Shown here one piece after another: positions 44,129 to 52,646 of a stretch of DNA of 64,000 nt; position 1 is the stretch's first letter, and each line of letters begins with the position of its first letter. The notes beneath the pieces are model-generated. The model ran no database searches. It was not told the DNA's origin and saw nothing but the letters and a program-made list of their open reading frames with translations. A program made the translations under genes and the position numbers. Origin of the DNA: Myxococcus qinghaiensis (GTDB lineage Bacteria > Myxococcota > Myxococcia > Myxococcales > Myxococcaceae); NCBI RefSeq assembly GCF_024198215.1, contig NZ_JAKCFA010000012.1:248001-312000 (forward strand), in the 5' to 3' direction.

Positions 44129-45025
44129 ATGCAGGGGAGGCGCGGGCCGCTCAACCCGGCTCGCGCCTTCCTTCCTCTTCTCGCTTCTGGTGTCGCCGCC
44201 CTCATGACTCAGCCCTCGCGTGATGAACTGATGACCCTGCTTGGCGTGGACCTTGGCCAGCTGCTGGCGCTCGAGTCGCTGACGCCCGCGGTCGAGGCCG
44301 CCGTGTTCCTGTCCGGCTCCCTGGTGGAGGGCATGGGCAATGCCTTCTCCGACATCGACGTGTTCATCGTCGGAGGGGGCGAGCCGACGGGCACCAGCCT
44401 GCACAAGGCCGGAGACGCGCTCTTCTCCGTGCACATGCTCGGCAAGCGCCGGGTGGACTTCGAGTACTGGAGCGAGGCGTCGGTGGAGGTGCTCGCCGCG
44501 AAGCTCGCCGCGTTGGACCTGAAGGAGGGCGGGCGGGACAACGTGATGATGGAGCGGCGAATGACGGAGGACGAAATCGTCTTCCTGCACCGCGTGCGCA
44601 CGGGAGTGGCGCTGATGCACGACGGCCGGCTGGACAGGCTGCGCTCGCGCTTCGACTTCCGTCGCCTGTCGCGGTGGCTCCTGGAGGTGAAGATTCGCGA
44701 GGTCGACGACGCGCTCGAGGACCTCTACGGGATGATGGAGCAGCCGGACGTGGCGCTGATGCGCGCGCGGGAGTTGCTCAACTCCACCTGCGATGCCTTC
44801 TGCCACTACCGGGGGAGCACGAACATCCGCCGCAAGTGGCGCACGCGCATCCTGGGACAGCTCGCCGCGGGTGGGGACGAGGAGGCGCGCAAGTTCGAGA
44901 AGCGCTTCTGGGAGCTTCAGTTCGCGGACGGCGCGCGGCTGCGCGAGCGCCCCGAGGAGCTGAAGGCCTACCTGGAGACGTGCATCCGGCTGTGCAACCA
45001 GCTCACGGATGTCATCGAGGAATGA
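44129..45025 (+). CDS. Nucleotidyltransferase-fold protein
   Basis: This 298-aa protein has a Pol-beta/minimal nucleotidyltransferase core: VFLSGSLVEGMGNAFSDIDVFIVG (GS-x10-13-SDxD, metal-binding acids in SDID) and KRRVDFEYW for a third acid. The C-terminal ~150 residues are helical (LVKIREVDDAL-type, KWRTRILGQL). The start is uncertain: ATG 44129 has GAGG close by, ATG 44204 (TQPSRDELM) gives a neater N terminus. It would transfer a nucleotide to a peptide, protein or small molecule. It sits 40 bp after the precursor gene; its stop overlaps the next start (ATGA), so it belongs to the RiPP operon. Confidence 0.82.
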   Translation: MQGRRGPLNPARAFLPLLASGVAALMTQPSRDELMTLLGVDLGQLLALESLTPAVEAAVFLSGSLVEGMGNAFSDIDVFIVGGGEPTGTSLHKAGDALFSVHMLGKRRVDFEYWSEASVEVLAAKLAALDLKEGGRDNVMMERRMTEDEIVFLHRVRTGVALMHDGRLDRLRSRFDFRRLSRWLLEVKIREVDDALEDLYGMMEQPDVALMRARELLNSTCDAFCHYRGSTNIRRKWRTRILGQLAAGGDEEARKFEKRFWELQFADGARLRERPEELKAYLETCIRLCNQLTDVIEE

Positions 45026-45348
45026 GCGCCATGGACCTGGACGTGCTCGTTCCCATCACGCATCTGCGGGTGCGGCGCCGTCGAGCGGAGGGGCAGGTGC
45101 ACCTCATCCTCGACAACTACTACTTCGATTTGGACGAAGGCACCGACGCCGTCTGGCGCGCCTGTGACGGCGTGAGGACGGTGGCCGAGGTGGCGGAGGC
45201 GCTGCACCGCGAGCGGGGCTGGGCGCTGGAGCTGGCCCGGTCCGTCGCCCGCGAAACGCTGAGTGCCTTCGCCGAGCAGGAGCTCGTCTCGCTCGTCGCC
45301 CCGACTTCCACACGCAACCCATCCGCAGGCGGTGAAACCCATGAGTGA
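45022..45348 (+). CDS. PqqD-like peptide-binding protein (RiPP recognition element)
   Basis: This 108-aa protein starts in an ATGA overlap at 45022. The core has PqqD features: LILDNYYFDLDEGTDAVWRACDG followed by RTVAEVAEALHRERG, the winged-helix form that binds RiPP leader peptides in PQQ and many other pathways. It probably captures the precursor leader and delivers it to a modifying enzyme. Downstream by an 8-bp overlap is a protein whose N terminus also looks PqqD-like. Confidence 0.82.
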   Translation: MSAMDLDVLVPITHLRVRRRRAEGQVHLILDNYYFDLDEGTDAVWRACDGVRTVAEVAEALHRERGWALELARSVARETLSAFAEQELVSLVAPTSTRNPSAGGETHE

Positions 45349-46402
45349 AAACAACGGACACCTTCCCATCATCGGACGTGCCTGGCATCCCTCCACCCGT
45401 GAGCCGGGACCGCTGTTGCCCGCGACGCGGCTCGCGCTGGCGAACTGGGTGAGGCCGGACGGACTGGCGCGACGCGAGCTGGTGCTCGGCGCGGCGGAGG
45501 GCGAGCCCTGGGAGGTGATGACCATCGACAGCGAGAGCGCCGAGCAGGCGTGGCGGGTGATTCACCTGCTCGACGGCAAGCGGACGCTGGCGGACATCGC
45601 GAAGGAGACGCGGCTGGACCTGGCGCTGGTGTCGTCGGTGGCGCAGGACCTGTATCACCGCGCGGTGCTGGTGCAGACGAGCGGGTTGGAGGTGGATGCG
45701 CTGACGTATTACGAGCACCTGCGCTCACTGGCGGGAATCGCGCAGCAGCGCTGGGGCCCGTCGTCGATGCTGCGTCGGTTCTGGACGGGACCGGTGTCGC
45801 GTCGGCTGGCGGTGGGCTACCTGCTGGAGAACTACCACTTCGCTGCGGCGGCCTCGTCGCACCAGAGCGCGGCGGTGGCGTCGCAGCCGACGGAGCGACT
45901 GAAGACCATCCTGAGCGAGCACCTGTCCTTCGAGTACTGGCACCACGCGTGGCTGAAGCGCGGGTTGCTGGCGGCGGGGCTGACGGAGGCGGACCTGGAG
46001 CACGCGTCGCCGCTCATCTCGATGCAGGCGCTCATCAATCACCTGCGTTGGTTGGGGATGGCGGATCCGCTGTCGTACTCGGCCTGCATCGGCGTGGGCG
46101 AGGGTGACCCGACGGCGTTGGCCACGGTGGGGAAGTTCTGGGAGCGCTTCACCGAGCACGGGGTGTTGCCGGTGGAGGCGTTCGGACCCTTCCGGGACCA
46201 CGACATCGGCGATTGCAGCGACGACCACGACCAATTTGGTCGCGAGCCCTTCGCGGACGCGGGCCCGCTCACCGCGGCGGACCAGGCGCGCATCCGCCGC
46301 CGGCTCATCACCTTCTGCAGGCTGACGATGGCGTACCACCGCGAGCTGCTCGACTTCTACGGACCGGAGCAGGGGCCCACGGTCTTCTCCGTGGAGGACT
46401 GA
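45341..46402 (+). CDS. PqqD-like domain fused to a heme-oxygenase-like (HDO/TenA/PqqC) domain
   Basis: This protein has 353 aa from ATG 45341. Residues ~45-120 resemble PqqD (EPWEVMTIDSESAEQAWRVIHLLDGKRTLADIA). The C-terminal ~220 residues look like a heme-oxygenase-fold protein: LLENYHF (Glu163, His166), LSFEYWHHAWL (Glu198, His201, His202), and a His/Asp cluster FRDHDIGDCSDDHDQF (Asp286-Asp288 and after). This spacing of acids and histidines is compatible with a diiron oxidase of the HDO superfamily or a PqqC/TenA relative. It would oxidise the peptide or a small substrate. It is the best candidate tailoring enzyme of the cluster. Confidence 0.72.
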   Translation: MSENNGHLPIIGRAWHPSTREPGPLLPATRLALANWVRPDGLARRELVLGAAEGEPWEVMTIDSESAEQAWRVIHLLDGKRTLADIAKETRLDLALVSSVAQDLYHRAVLVQTSGLEVDALTYYEHLRSLAGIAQQRWGPSSMLRRFWTGPVSRRLAVGYLLENYHFAAAASSHQSAAVASQPTERLKTILSEHLSFEYWHHAWLKRGLLAAGLTEADLEHASPLISMQALINHLRWLGMADPLSYSACIGVGEGDPTALATVGKFWERFTEHGVLPVEAFGPFRDHDIGDCSDDHDQFGREPFADAGPLTAADQARIRRRLITFCRLTMAYHRELLDFYGPEQGPTVFSVED

Positions 46403-46496
46403 GACAGCTCAGGCCTCGAACAGCAGTGTCATCGAGTCCGTCGCAGGAGGTGGTTCAAGTGCAAGCGCAAAACAGGACGGTACTCGCTTCGCGGAA

Positions 46497-46514
46497 CGTG
46501 TCCCCGGGGACACG
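46497..46514. promoter_or_regulatory. Perfect 18-bp palindrome upstream of the exporter gene
   Basis: CGTGTCCCCGGGGACACG lies in the only sizeable gap of the RiPP operon, ending 18 bp before the exporter ATG. It could be an operator, an attenuator hairpin or a weak internal terminator. Confidence 0.45.
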
Positions 46515-46532
46515 AGGGTCGAGCGCTTCCTC

Positions 46533-49500
46533 ATGAGTGTGCTTGCCGACTCCATCGAGGTCTCTCCGCTGGACGCGCGTAGCGTGTCCGGCGTGCTGCG
46601 CGTCCTTCCGGAGGAAGTGCGTCGACACCTGGTGAAGACAGGGCGCGTGCGCGAGTACGTGCCTCAGGAACTCGTCGCGACTCGAGGGCAGCCCTGCGAC
46701 ACGGTGTGCCTGGTGCTGGAAGGCATGCTGGTGATGGGGCACCTGGGGGCCAGCCACGGGGCCTTCCTCCGGGTGACGCACGCAGCGGCGGGCGAGTTGT
46801 ATGGCGCCCATGCGCGTGGCGACGGAGCAACGCACGGCTTCGACGTCGTGGCGGGTGGCGCGGTGCGCGTGTTGGAGGTGTCTGGCGCGGACTTCCGGCA
46901 GGCGCTGGCGCTGGATGAGACGGGTGGGCTGACGGCGCTGCTGTGTCCGGCGTTGCGCCGAGCGCTGCTCGACTTGTTCGTGGACGACGTGGAGCCGGAA
47001 GGGGTGCTGCGACTCGCGGCGTGCTTCCGGGAGGGCACGGTGCCGGAGGGCACGGTGCTGATGCCCGCGGGGGCGACGGCGGCGGAGTGGTGGGTGTTGA
47101 GACAGGGCTCGGTGCGCTATGGCGAGCGGGCACTGGGACCGGGTGAGGACTTCGCGCTGGATGCGCTGCTCCTGGACGCGCCGGTCTTCGCGGCGGCGAC
47201 GGCGCTGGAGACGAGCACGCTGCTGTCCGCTCCGAGAGGTGCCACGGCCGAGGTGCTGCTGCGCTTCCCGGGAGTGCGCCGTGCCCTGGGGCGGCGTGTG
47301 GCGAGGAGCAGTGCGCAGTTCAATCGCTGGCCGCACGTGGTCCTCACGGACGTGAGTGCGCCTCCCGAGGCACCTCCGGAAGAAGAGAGCTCGATGGAGC
47401 TGCCGGAGCGGCCTTCTTCCGCGTCGCCGTGGAAGCCGGTGCCGTTCTATCGGCAGCAGGAGCACATGGACTGTGGGGCCGCGTGCCTGCGGATGGTGGC
47501 GCGGTACTACGGGCACGAGCTGGACTACCCGTCGTTGATGAAGCTCGCGGGTGTGAGCCGGTATGGCACCAGCCTGTTGGATTTGTCGCGCACCGGGGAG
47601 CAACTCGGGTTCATCACCACGGGCATCCAGGCGGACTGGGAGCTGTTGGGCTCGGTGGACCTGCCGGCCATCGCGCACCTCCAGGACCGGCACCACTTCG
47701 TCGTGGTGTGGCGAGTCACTCGCAAGGGTGTCGTGGTGGGCGACCCGTCGTTCTCCACGCGTTTCATTCCCCGGGAGGAGTTCCTGCGCTCCTGGCGAGG
47801 GGTGCTGCTGTTGCTCAAGCCGTCGGACCGGATGTCGACGGCGGGGGCGGCGCTTCCTCCGAAACAGAAGGAGCGGTCCGCGCTGGCGCGCTTCTCCGTG
47901 TTGGTGCGTCCGTATCGATGGGTCATCGCGGAGCTGGTGGGGCTGTCGTTGTTGTTGCAGGTGCTGGCGCTGGCCTTCCCATTGGGAAGTCAGGTGGTCA
48001 TCGACCGGGTGTTGATGCGCGCGGATGCGCAGTTGTTGGACGTGTTGTTGGTGGGGCTGGTTGTCACTGCGCTGCTTTCGGGGGTGCTGGCCTTCGCGCG
48101 GAGCTACCTGGTGCTGGAGGTATCCACGCGCATCGAGCGGGACGTGGTGGAGACGCTCTACCGGCGGGTGTTGGACGGGGCGTCGGGGTTGTTCCAGCGC
48201 TTCACGACGAGCGACATCCTGAATCGCTTCATGGAGGTGGGGCTGATTCGAGGCTTCATCGTGGACAACGCCATCGCCATCACCATCGACGTGGCGCTGG
48301 TGTTGAGCACGGCGGCGGTGTTGTCGATGTACTCGACCACGCTGGCGGTGCTCGCGCTGGCGTTGATGCCGCTGCACCTGTTGGTGTCCGCGGTGGTGGG
48401 CCGCTGGGTGCGCAACCACACGGTGGCGTACCTGTCACAGCATGACCTGTACCAGACGCACCTGATGGACTCGTTCAAGGGATTCGAGTCGCTCAAGGCG
48501 CACGCGCTGGAGCTGCCGTTCCTGCGCACGATGCAGCGCTTGCTGGCGCCGTCGCTGCAACACGGCTTCAAGGCGGCGATGCACGGTGCGATTGGCGCGA
48601 GTGTGTCGCAGACGTTGGACCTGGTGGGCAGCGCGTTGGTGTTGTGGGTGGGCTCGCGAGCGGTGTTGCGAGGGGAGCTGACGGTGGGAGCGCTCATCGC
48701 GGCGACGCTGTTCGCGCGGCAGATGAGCGGGCCGGTGGTGCGGCTGGCGACGCAGTGGCGGGACTACCAGCGGGTGCAGGCGCACCTGGAGCGGGTGGGG
48801 GCGGTGCAGGACGTGGCGGGGGAGGGAGACAAGCGGGCGTCGGCGGTGCTGGAGCTGCCGCGGGTGAAGGGTCACATCCGGTTCCGGGGCGTGAGCTTCC
48901 GCTATGGAACTGGCCGCGAGTCCAACACGTTGGAGCGCCTGGATTTGGAGTTCGCGCCGGGTGAGGTGGTGGCGTTGGTGGGGCCGTCGGGGTGTGGGAA
49001 GAGCACGCTGGTGCGGCTGCTGTTGCGGTTGCATGACCCGGGGGAGGGGACGGTGTCGATTGATGGGTACAACCTGCGGGACGTGACGCCGGAGTCGGTG
49101 CGCGGGCAGATAGGGATGGTTACGCAGGAGACGCAGCTCTTCTCCGGGACGGTGTTCGACAACATCGCCTGTGGGCGTCCGGTGACGGAGGAGGCGGTGG
49201 TGCGGGCGGCTCGGCTCGCTGGGGCTTATGACTTCGTCACGGAGCTTCCGTATGGCTTCCAGACGTTGGTGGGGGAGCGCGGGTTGACGTTGTCGGGAGG
49301 TCAGCGCCAGCGGGTCATCATCGCGCGAGCGCTGGTGACGGACCCGCGCATCCTCATCTTCGACGAAGCGACGGCGGCGCTGGACCCGTTGGCGGAGCAG
49401 GCGATTCACGACCGGCTGCGCGACATCGTCCGGGGGCGGACCACGCTCATCATCAGCCATCGACTCCAGACGTTGCAGCACGCGGACCGCATCGTGGTGA

Positions 49501-49637
49501 TGAACGAGGGGCGGATTTCCCAGATGGGGACGCACGAGTCGCTCATGTCCGCGCAGGGGAAGCTGTACAGCGCGCTCGCGCAGGCGACGCCGAACTGGAA
49601 GCGCCATGGATCGGAGGGTGCTCATGGCGGTGACTGA
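46533..49637 (+). CDS. C39-peptidase ABC exporter with N-terminal cyclic-nucleotide-like domains
   Basis: This 1034-aa protein is of the PCAT (bacteriocin-type) class. Residues ~15-270 hold two degenerate cyclic-nucleotide-binding-like beta-barrel domains (VREYVPQELVATRGQPCDTVCLVLEGMLV; EGTVPEGTVLMPAGATAAEWWVLRQG). A C39 peptidase follows (FYRQQEHMDCGAACLRMV, Cys314; HHFVVVW, His388; VGDPS, Asp404), then an ABC membrane domain with about six helices, then an ATPase with Walker A GPSGCGKST (817-825), LSGGQ (from 920), and ILIFDEATAALD (Asp944). It would cut the precursor after GG and export the core. It is coupled to a HlyD gene by a 14-bp overlap. Confidence 0.95.
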   Translation: MSVLADSIEVSPLDARSVSGVLRVLPEEVRRHLVKTGRVREYVPQELVATRGQPCDTVCLVLEGMLVMGHLGASHGAFLRVTHAAAGELYGAHARGDGATHGFDVVAGGAVRVLEVSGADFRQALALDETGGLTALLCPALRRALLDLFVDDVEPEGVLRLAACFREGTVPEGTVLMPAGATAAEWWVLRQGSVRYGERALGPGEDFALDALLLDAPVFAAATALETSTLLSAPRGATAEVLLRFPGVRRALGRRVARSSAQFNRWPHVVLTDVSAPPEAPPEEESSMELPERPSSASPWKPVPFYRQQEHMDCGAACLRMVARYYGHELDYPSLMKLAGVSRYGTSLLDLSRTGEQLGFITTGIQADWELLGSVDLPAIAHLQDRHHFVVVWRVTRKGVVVGDPSFSTRFIPREEFLRSWRGVLLLLKPSDRMSTAGAALPPKQKERSALARFSVLVRPYRWVIAELVGLSLLLQVLALAFPLGSQVVIDRVLMRADAQLLDVLLVGLVVTALLSGVLAFARSYLVLEVSTRIERDVVETLYRRVLDGASGLFQRFTTSDILNRFMEVGLIRGFIVDNAIAITIDVALVLSTAAVLSMYSTTLAVLALALMPLHLLVSAVVGRWVRNHTVAYLSQHDLYQTHLMDSFKGFESLKAHALELPFLRTMQRLLAPSLQHGFKAAMHGAIGASVSQTLDLVGSALVLWVGSRAVLRGELTVGALIAATLFARQMSGPVVRLATQWRDYQRVQAHLERVGAVQDVAGEGDKRASAVLELPRVKGHIRFRGVSFRYGTGRESNTLERLDLEFAPGEVVALVGPSGCGKSTLVRLLLRLHDPGEGTVSIDGYNLRDVTPESVRGQIGMVTQETQLFSGTVFDNIACGRPVTEEAVVRAARLAGAYDFVTELPYGFQTLVGERGLTLSGGQRQRVIIARALVTDPRILIFDEATAALDPLAEQAIHDRLRDIVRGRTTLIISHRLQTLQHADRIVVMNEGRISQMGTHESLMSAQGKLYSALAQATPNWKRHGSEGAHGGD

Positions 49638-50868
49638 GGACACCTATCGGGAGTTGTTGCCGGTCCTGGACTTCCCTCGGACGCGACGCGTGCTGCGCGG
49701 GCTGTACGTGGTGTGCGCGGGGCTGGCGCTGCTGGGGTTCGGCGCGCTGTTCTTCGTCGAGATGGATGTGGTGGTGCGTGCCCAGGCGGTCGTGGCTCCG
49801 CAGGGGGAGACCGCGAGAGTGCAGGCGCCGCGCTCCGGTGTGGTGCTGGAAATCGCGGTGCGTGAAGGGCAGCAGGTGGAGCAGGGAGCGGTCCTGCTGC
49901 GACTGGACGATGCGCAGGTGCGCTCGCGGGTGAGGTTGCTGGAGCAGCAGGTGGTGGAGGCGCGCTCGCGAGTGACGATGCTGGAAGCGCTGGTGGCGTC
50001 GCGGACGGAGTCGTACGGAATGCAGGTTCGCGTGCGCAAGGCGACGGCGCTGGAGACAGCGGCTCGACTGGAAGCGGCGCGAGCGCTCATCCACGCGAAG
50101 GAGCGTGAGGCGGAGGCGCGCTTACGGGATGCGCGGAACGCGGAGCATCTTCGGGAGAAGGAGTTCGTCGCCTCGGTGGAAGCGGAGAACGCCTCCGTGC
50201 AGGCGGAGGTGGCGCGCTCGCAGGTGGTGGCGGCACAGGCCTCGGTGCGTGAGCTGGAAGCGAGCCTGGGGCGACTGGAGCTGGAGCAGCGTGGGCTGGA
50301 GGGCGACTCGCGGGTGGCCTCGCTCTCGGATGGAGCGGCCCTGTCGGCGGCGAAGGTGGAGCTGGAGCGCTACACGGGAGAACTGGAGGAGACGCGGTTG
50401 GAGACGGCGAGGCTGGAGGTGGTGGCGCCGCGAGCGGGCACGGTGCAGGGGCTGACGGTGTTCGACCGTGGGGACGTGGTGCAGGCGGGGAGTGTGCTCG
50501 CGCTGGTGGTGCCGTCGGAGGACGCGCTCGTCCTGCGCGCGGCGGTGGCCTCGGAGGGCATCGCGTTCCTGCGAGACGGGCAGCCGGTGCGCATCAAGCT
50601 GGATGCGTATCCCTTCCAGGACTTCGGCGTTCTGCTGGGGGAGCTGTCACGAATCGCGGGGGACACGACGCGGCGGCAGGATGACACGCTGGGAGCCGCA
50701 CCCTATCGCGTCGACGTGAGGGTCCCCGGTGAGCCGCGTTCCACGGCGGGAGTGCCCGTGCGGCTGCGTCCAGGAATGACAGGCACCGCCGAGTTCGTGG
50801 TGCGACGCGAGCGGCTCATCTCCGCGCTGATGCGCCCATTGCGGGGCGTGGACAGCCTGGGACACTGA
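49624..50868 (+). CDS. HlyD-family membrane-fusion protein
   Basis: This protein has 414 aa from ATG 49624 (GGAGG six bases upstream); ATG 49606 is possible. One membrane helix (about 24-45: LYVVCAGLALLGFGALFFVE) is followed by a biotinyl-lipoyl-like half (ARVQAPRSGVVLEIAVREGQQVEQGAVLLRLD), a long coiled coil (about 95-240, VVEARSRVTMLEALVAS to LEASLGRLELEQ), the second lipoyl half (VVAPRAGTVQGLTVFDRGDVVQAG) and a beta-barrel end. It links the C39 exporter to an outer-membrane channel in type I secretion. No outer-membrane partner gene is in the window. Confidence 0.93.
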   Translation: MAVTEDTYRELLPVLDFPRTRRVLRGLYVVCAGLALLGFGALFFVEMDVVVRAQAVVAPQGETARVQAPRSGVVLEIAVREGQQVEQGAVLLRLDDAQVRSRVRLLEQQVVEARSRVTMLEALVASRTESYGMQVRVRKATALETAARLEAARALIHAKEREAEARLRDARNAEHLREKEFVASVEAENASVQAEVARSQVVAAQASVRELEASLGRLELEQRGLEGDSRVASLSDGAALSAAKVELERYTGELEETRLETARLEVVAPRAGTVQGLTVFDRGDVVQAGSVLALVVPSEDALVLRAAVASEGIAFLRDGQPVRIKLDAYPFQDFGVLLGELSRIAGDTTRRQDDTLGAAPYRVDVRVPGEPRSTAGVPVRLRPGMTGTAEFVVRRERLISALMRPLRGVDSLGH

Positions 50869-50872
50869 CCCG

Positions 50873-51292
50873 CTACCGCTGCACGGAGAGGATGCGCCAC
50901 CCGGTGACATCGATGGAGTAGGTGGCGCCGACGTCCAGCAGCGGAGGACCGCCGACGTCGCATACCTCCGGATTGGGAACGATGCTGACGAACACGATGC
51001 CCTGAGGACCCGGCGCGGCTACGACATCGTAAGCCTCACGGCGAGCGAGACACTGCTGAAGAGGGGTCGCCGCTCCGGGGAGCTTGAAGTCCCAGGGCAG
51101 GTAGTCCTCCATCGCGAGCTGGATGGCTCTCAGCGTCGCACCGGGGATGATCTGCCGCCCCTCTTCGGGAAGAGCGAGCGGAATTTCGACCTTCGCTGCC
51201 TCGGCCTGGGGCGCATGAACCGGACGCGGAGGGCGTTGGAAGAGAGCGCAGGCGGGCAGGAGGAACAGCAGGAGCATCAACGCGCGCGTCAT
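50873..51292 (-). CDS. Small lipoprotein of unknown function
   Basis: This 139-aa protein has a signal peptide with a lipobox (LLFLLPAC, Cys15). The mature part has IPLALPEEGRQIIPGATLRAIQLAMEDYLPWDF and a strand-rich second half with two Cys (QQCLARREAYDVVAAPGPQGIVFVSI, NPEVCDVGGPPLLDVG). I do not recognise the family. It follows the JAMM lipoprotein gene by about 60 bp on the same strand and probably shares its operon. It is convergent with the HlyD gene (4-bp gap). Confidence 0.65.
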   Translation of the reverse strand: MTRALMLLLFLLPACALFQRPPRPVHAPQAEAAKVEIPLALPEEGRQIIPGATLRAIQLAMEDYLPWDFKLPGAATPLQQCLARREAYDVVAAPGPQGIVFVSIVPNPEVCDVGGPPLLDVGATYSIDVTGWRILSVQR

Positions 51293-51354
51293 GGAGACCT
51301 CGTGGCTGCGGTGCCTCTTGTGTCACAAACCTTCGTCGTCCGCACGGTACGATT

Positions 51355-51993
51355 TCAGTCTTGGTCCACTGCTGTGACGATGCCATATCGCTTGTCAGCA
51401 GGTCTGATGATGCCAACGAGATTCCACTGTTTCTCTCGCCGCACGTAGACCTCTCCTGGCAGCGAACTGCCCAGATGGGGGACCAGCTTCATGACGGTGC
51501 AAGCATTGTCGAACTGGATTCGGATGCTCCAGACCTGCGTTGCGGCAATCCGGTCTGTTGGAGACATGGGGGAAGGAGCCCATGGATGGCTGTGGAAGTC
51601 CGCGAGGACGACGGGGCGGTCCCGTGCATCGACAACGTAGCGAGGGGGAATGCACTTCTTCTGTTTGGAGGGACCGACAGGAATCGGCTCCCCCAACGGG
51701 GAAGGAATGCTCGCGTAGTAATTGCCATCACTCAGCGAGTAGATAGCTCCGCAGTACTCCTGGCCGTAGTCACGGTCGCGTGCGCGTGGTTGCGCCATGA
51801 TAGCGGGACAGAGTTGGTCGATGACCTCGTCTACATCCGTAGATGGAGTGATAGCGGTCCAGGGCCCACGAACGTGCACATGGGGGCCTTCTCGCCAGAA
51901 GTCGCGTTCCCCGTCAGGAGCGGGCGCGCTTGTGGCGCAGCCCAGGAAAACGCCGAACGCAATGGCACATCCGGGTTGAACCCTCATGAACAC
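51355..51993 (-). CDS. Lipoprotein with a complete JAMM metalloprotease motif
   Basis: This 212-aa protein has a lipoprotein signal peptide (AIAFGVFLGC, Cys19; start at 51993 or ATG 51987). The centre holds a complete JAMM signature: HSHP, six residues, then SPTD (His134, His136, Ser144, Asp147), with a possible upstream acid at Glu79. The JAMM/MPN+ fold binds zinc and cleaves isopeptide or peptide bonds; some bacterial members are DUF4329-like. An exported, lipid-anchored form is uncommon. It may process peptides outside the cell or act in interbacterial antagonism; neither is shown. It shares an operon with the lipoprotein at 50873. Confidence 0.68.
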   Translation of the reverse strand: MFMRVQPGCAIAFGVFLGCATSAPAPDGERDFWREGPHVHVRGPWTAITPSTDVDEVIDQLCPAIMAQPRARDRDYGQEYCGAIYSLSDGNYYASIPSPLGEPIPVGPSKQKKCIPPRYVVDARDRPVVLADFHSHPWAPSPMSPTDRIAATQVWSIRIQFDNACTVMKLVPHLGSSLPGEVYVRREKQWNLVGIIRPADKRYGIVTAVDQD

Positions 51994-52128
51994 CCCATGG
52001 AAGAAGCTTAGGCAGATCTTTCAACGATGGCCGGAATCGTACTCTTAACCTATCCCACCAGAAAGCTCCTGTTGTACCAGTCTGGCGGCTACCACCGTTC
52101 TCCACGCGGGGTGCTCATGGCAAAGCGT

Positions 52129-52158
52129 TTGACAGAAAGGTGTCGCTTTCACTACGAC
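52129..52158 (+). promoter_or_regulatory. Candidate sigma-70-type promoter of the macrodomain island
   Basis: TTGACA (52129-52134), an 18-bp spacer and TACGAC (52153-52158) lie 18-47 bp before the macrodomain start. The -35 box is a perfect match and the -10 is weak. Confidence 0.45.
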
Positions 52159-52175
52159 CCGCCGGACGAGCACCG

Positions 52176-52646
52176 ATGATTGAACTCGTCGAAGGCAATC
52201 TCCTCCAAGCGGACGTCGAGGCGCTCATCAACGCCGTCAACACGGAAGGCGTGATGGGCAAGGGCATCGCGCTCCAGTTCAAGCGGGCCTTCCCCGCGAT
52301 GTTCAAGGAGTACGAACGCGAGGCGAAGGCGGGCCGCCTCGAGACGGGCCGCGTCCATGTCTTCGACCTGGGCGCGTCGAAGGGCCCACGGTGGGTCATC
52401 AACTTCCCGACGAAGCGGAGCTGGCGTCAGCCTTCGCGCCTGGAGTGGATTCGCACGGGCCTGGAGTCCCTCGTCGAGGAGGTTCAACGCCGGGGGATTC
52501 AATCGCTGGCCGTTCCCGCCCTGGGCTGCGGAAATGGTGGTCTGACCTGGGCGGAGGTCTTTCCCCTCATCCAGGAGTCCTTCGCGCGAGTCCCGTCCGT
52601 TCGAGTGCTCGTCTATCCCCCGCCCCTGCCCGGGCATCATCCATGA
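52176..52646 (+). CDS. Macrodomain protein (TARG1/DarG-like)
   Basis: This protein has 156 aa from ATG 52176. The sequence follows TARG1/DarG-type macrodomains: IELVEGNLLQADVEALINAVNTEGVMGKGIALQFKRAFP for the ADP-ribose pocket and LAVPALGCGNGGLTWAEVFPLI for the second loop. Such proteins bind ADP-ribose and often remove it from proteins or DNA. There is no C-terminal extension as in full DarG antitoxins, and no DarT-like toxin is next to it. Its stop overlaps the next gene (ATGA). It is the first gene of a four-gene, more AT-rich operon. Protection against an ADP-ribosylating toxin is a reasonable guess. Confidence 0.9.
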   Translation: MIELVEGNLLQADVEALINAVNTEGVMGKGIALQFKRAFPAMFKEYEREAKAGRLETGRVHVFDLGASKGPRWVINFPTKRSWRQPSRLEWIRTGLESLVEEVQRRGIQSLAVPALGCGNGGLTWAEVFPLIQESFARVPSVRVLVYPPPLPGHHP

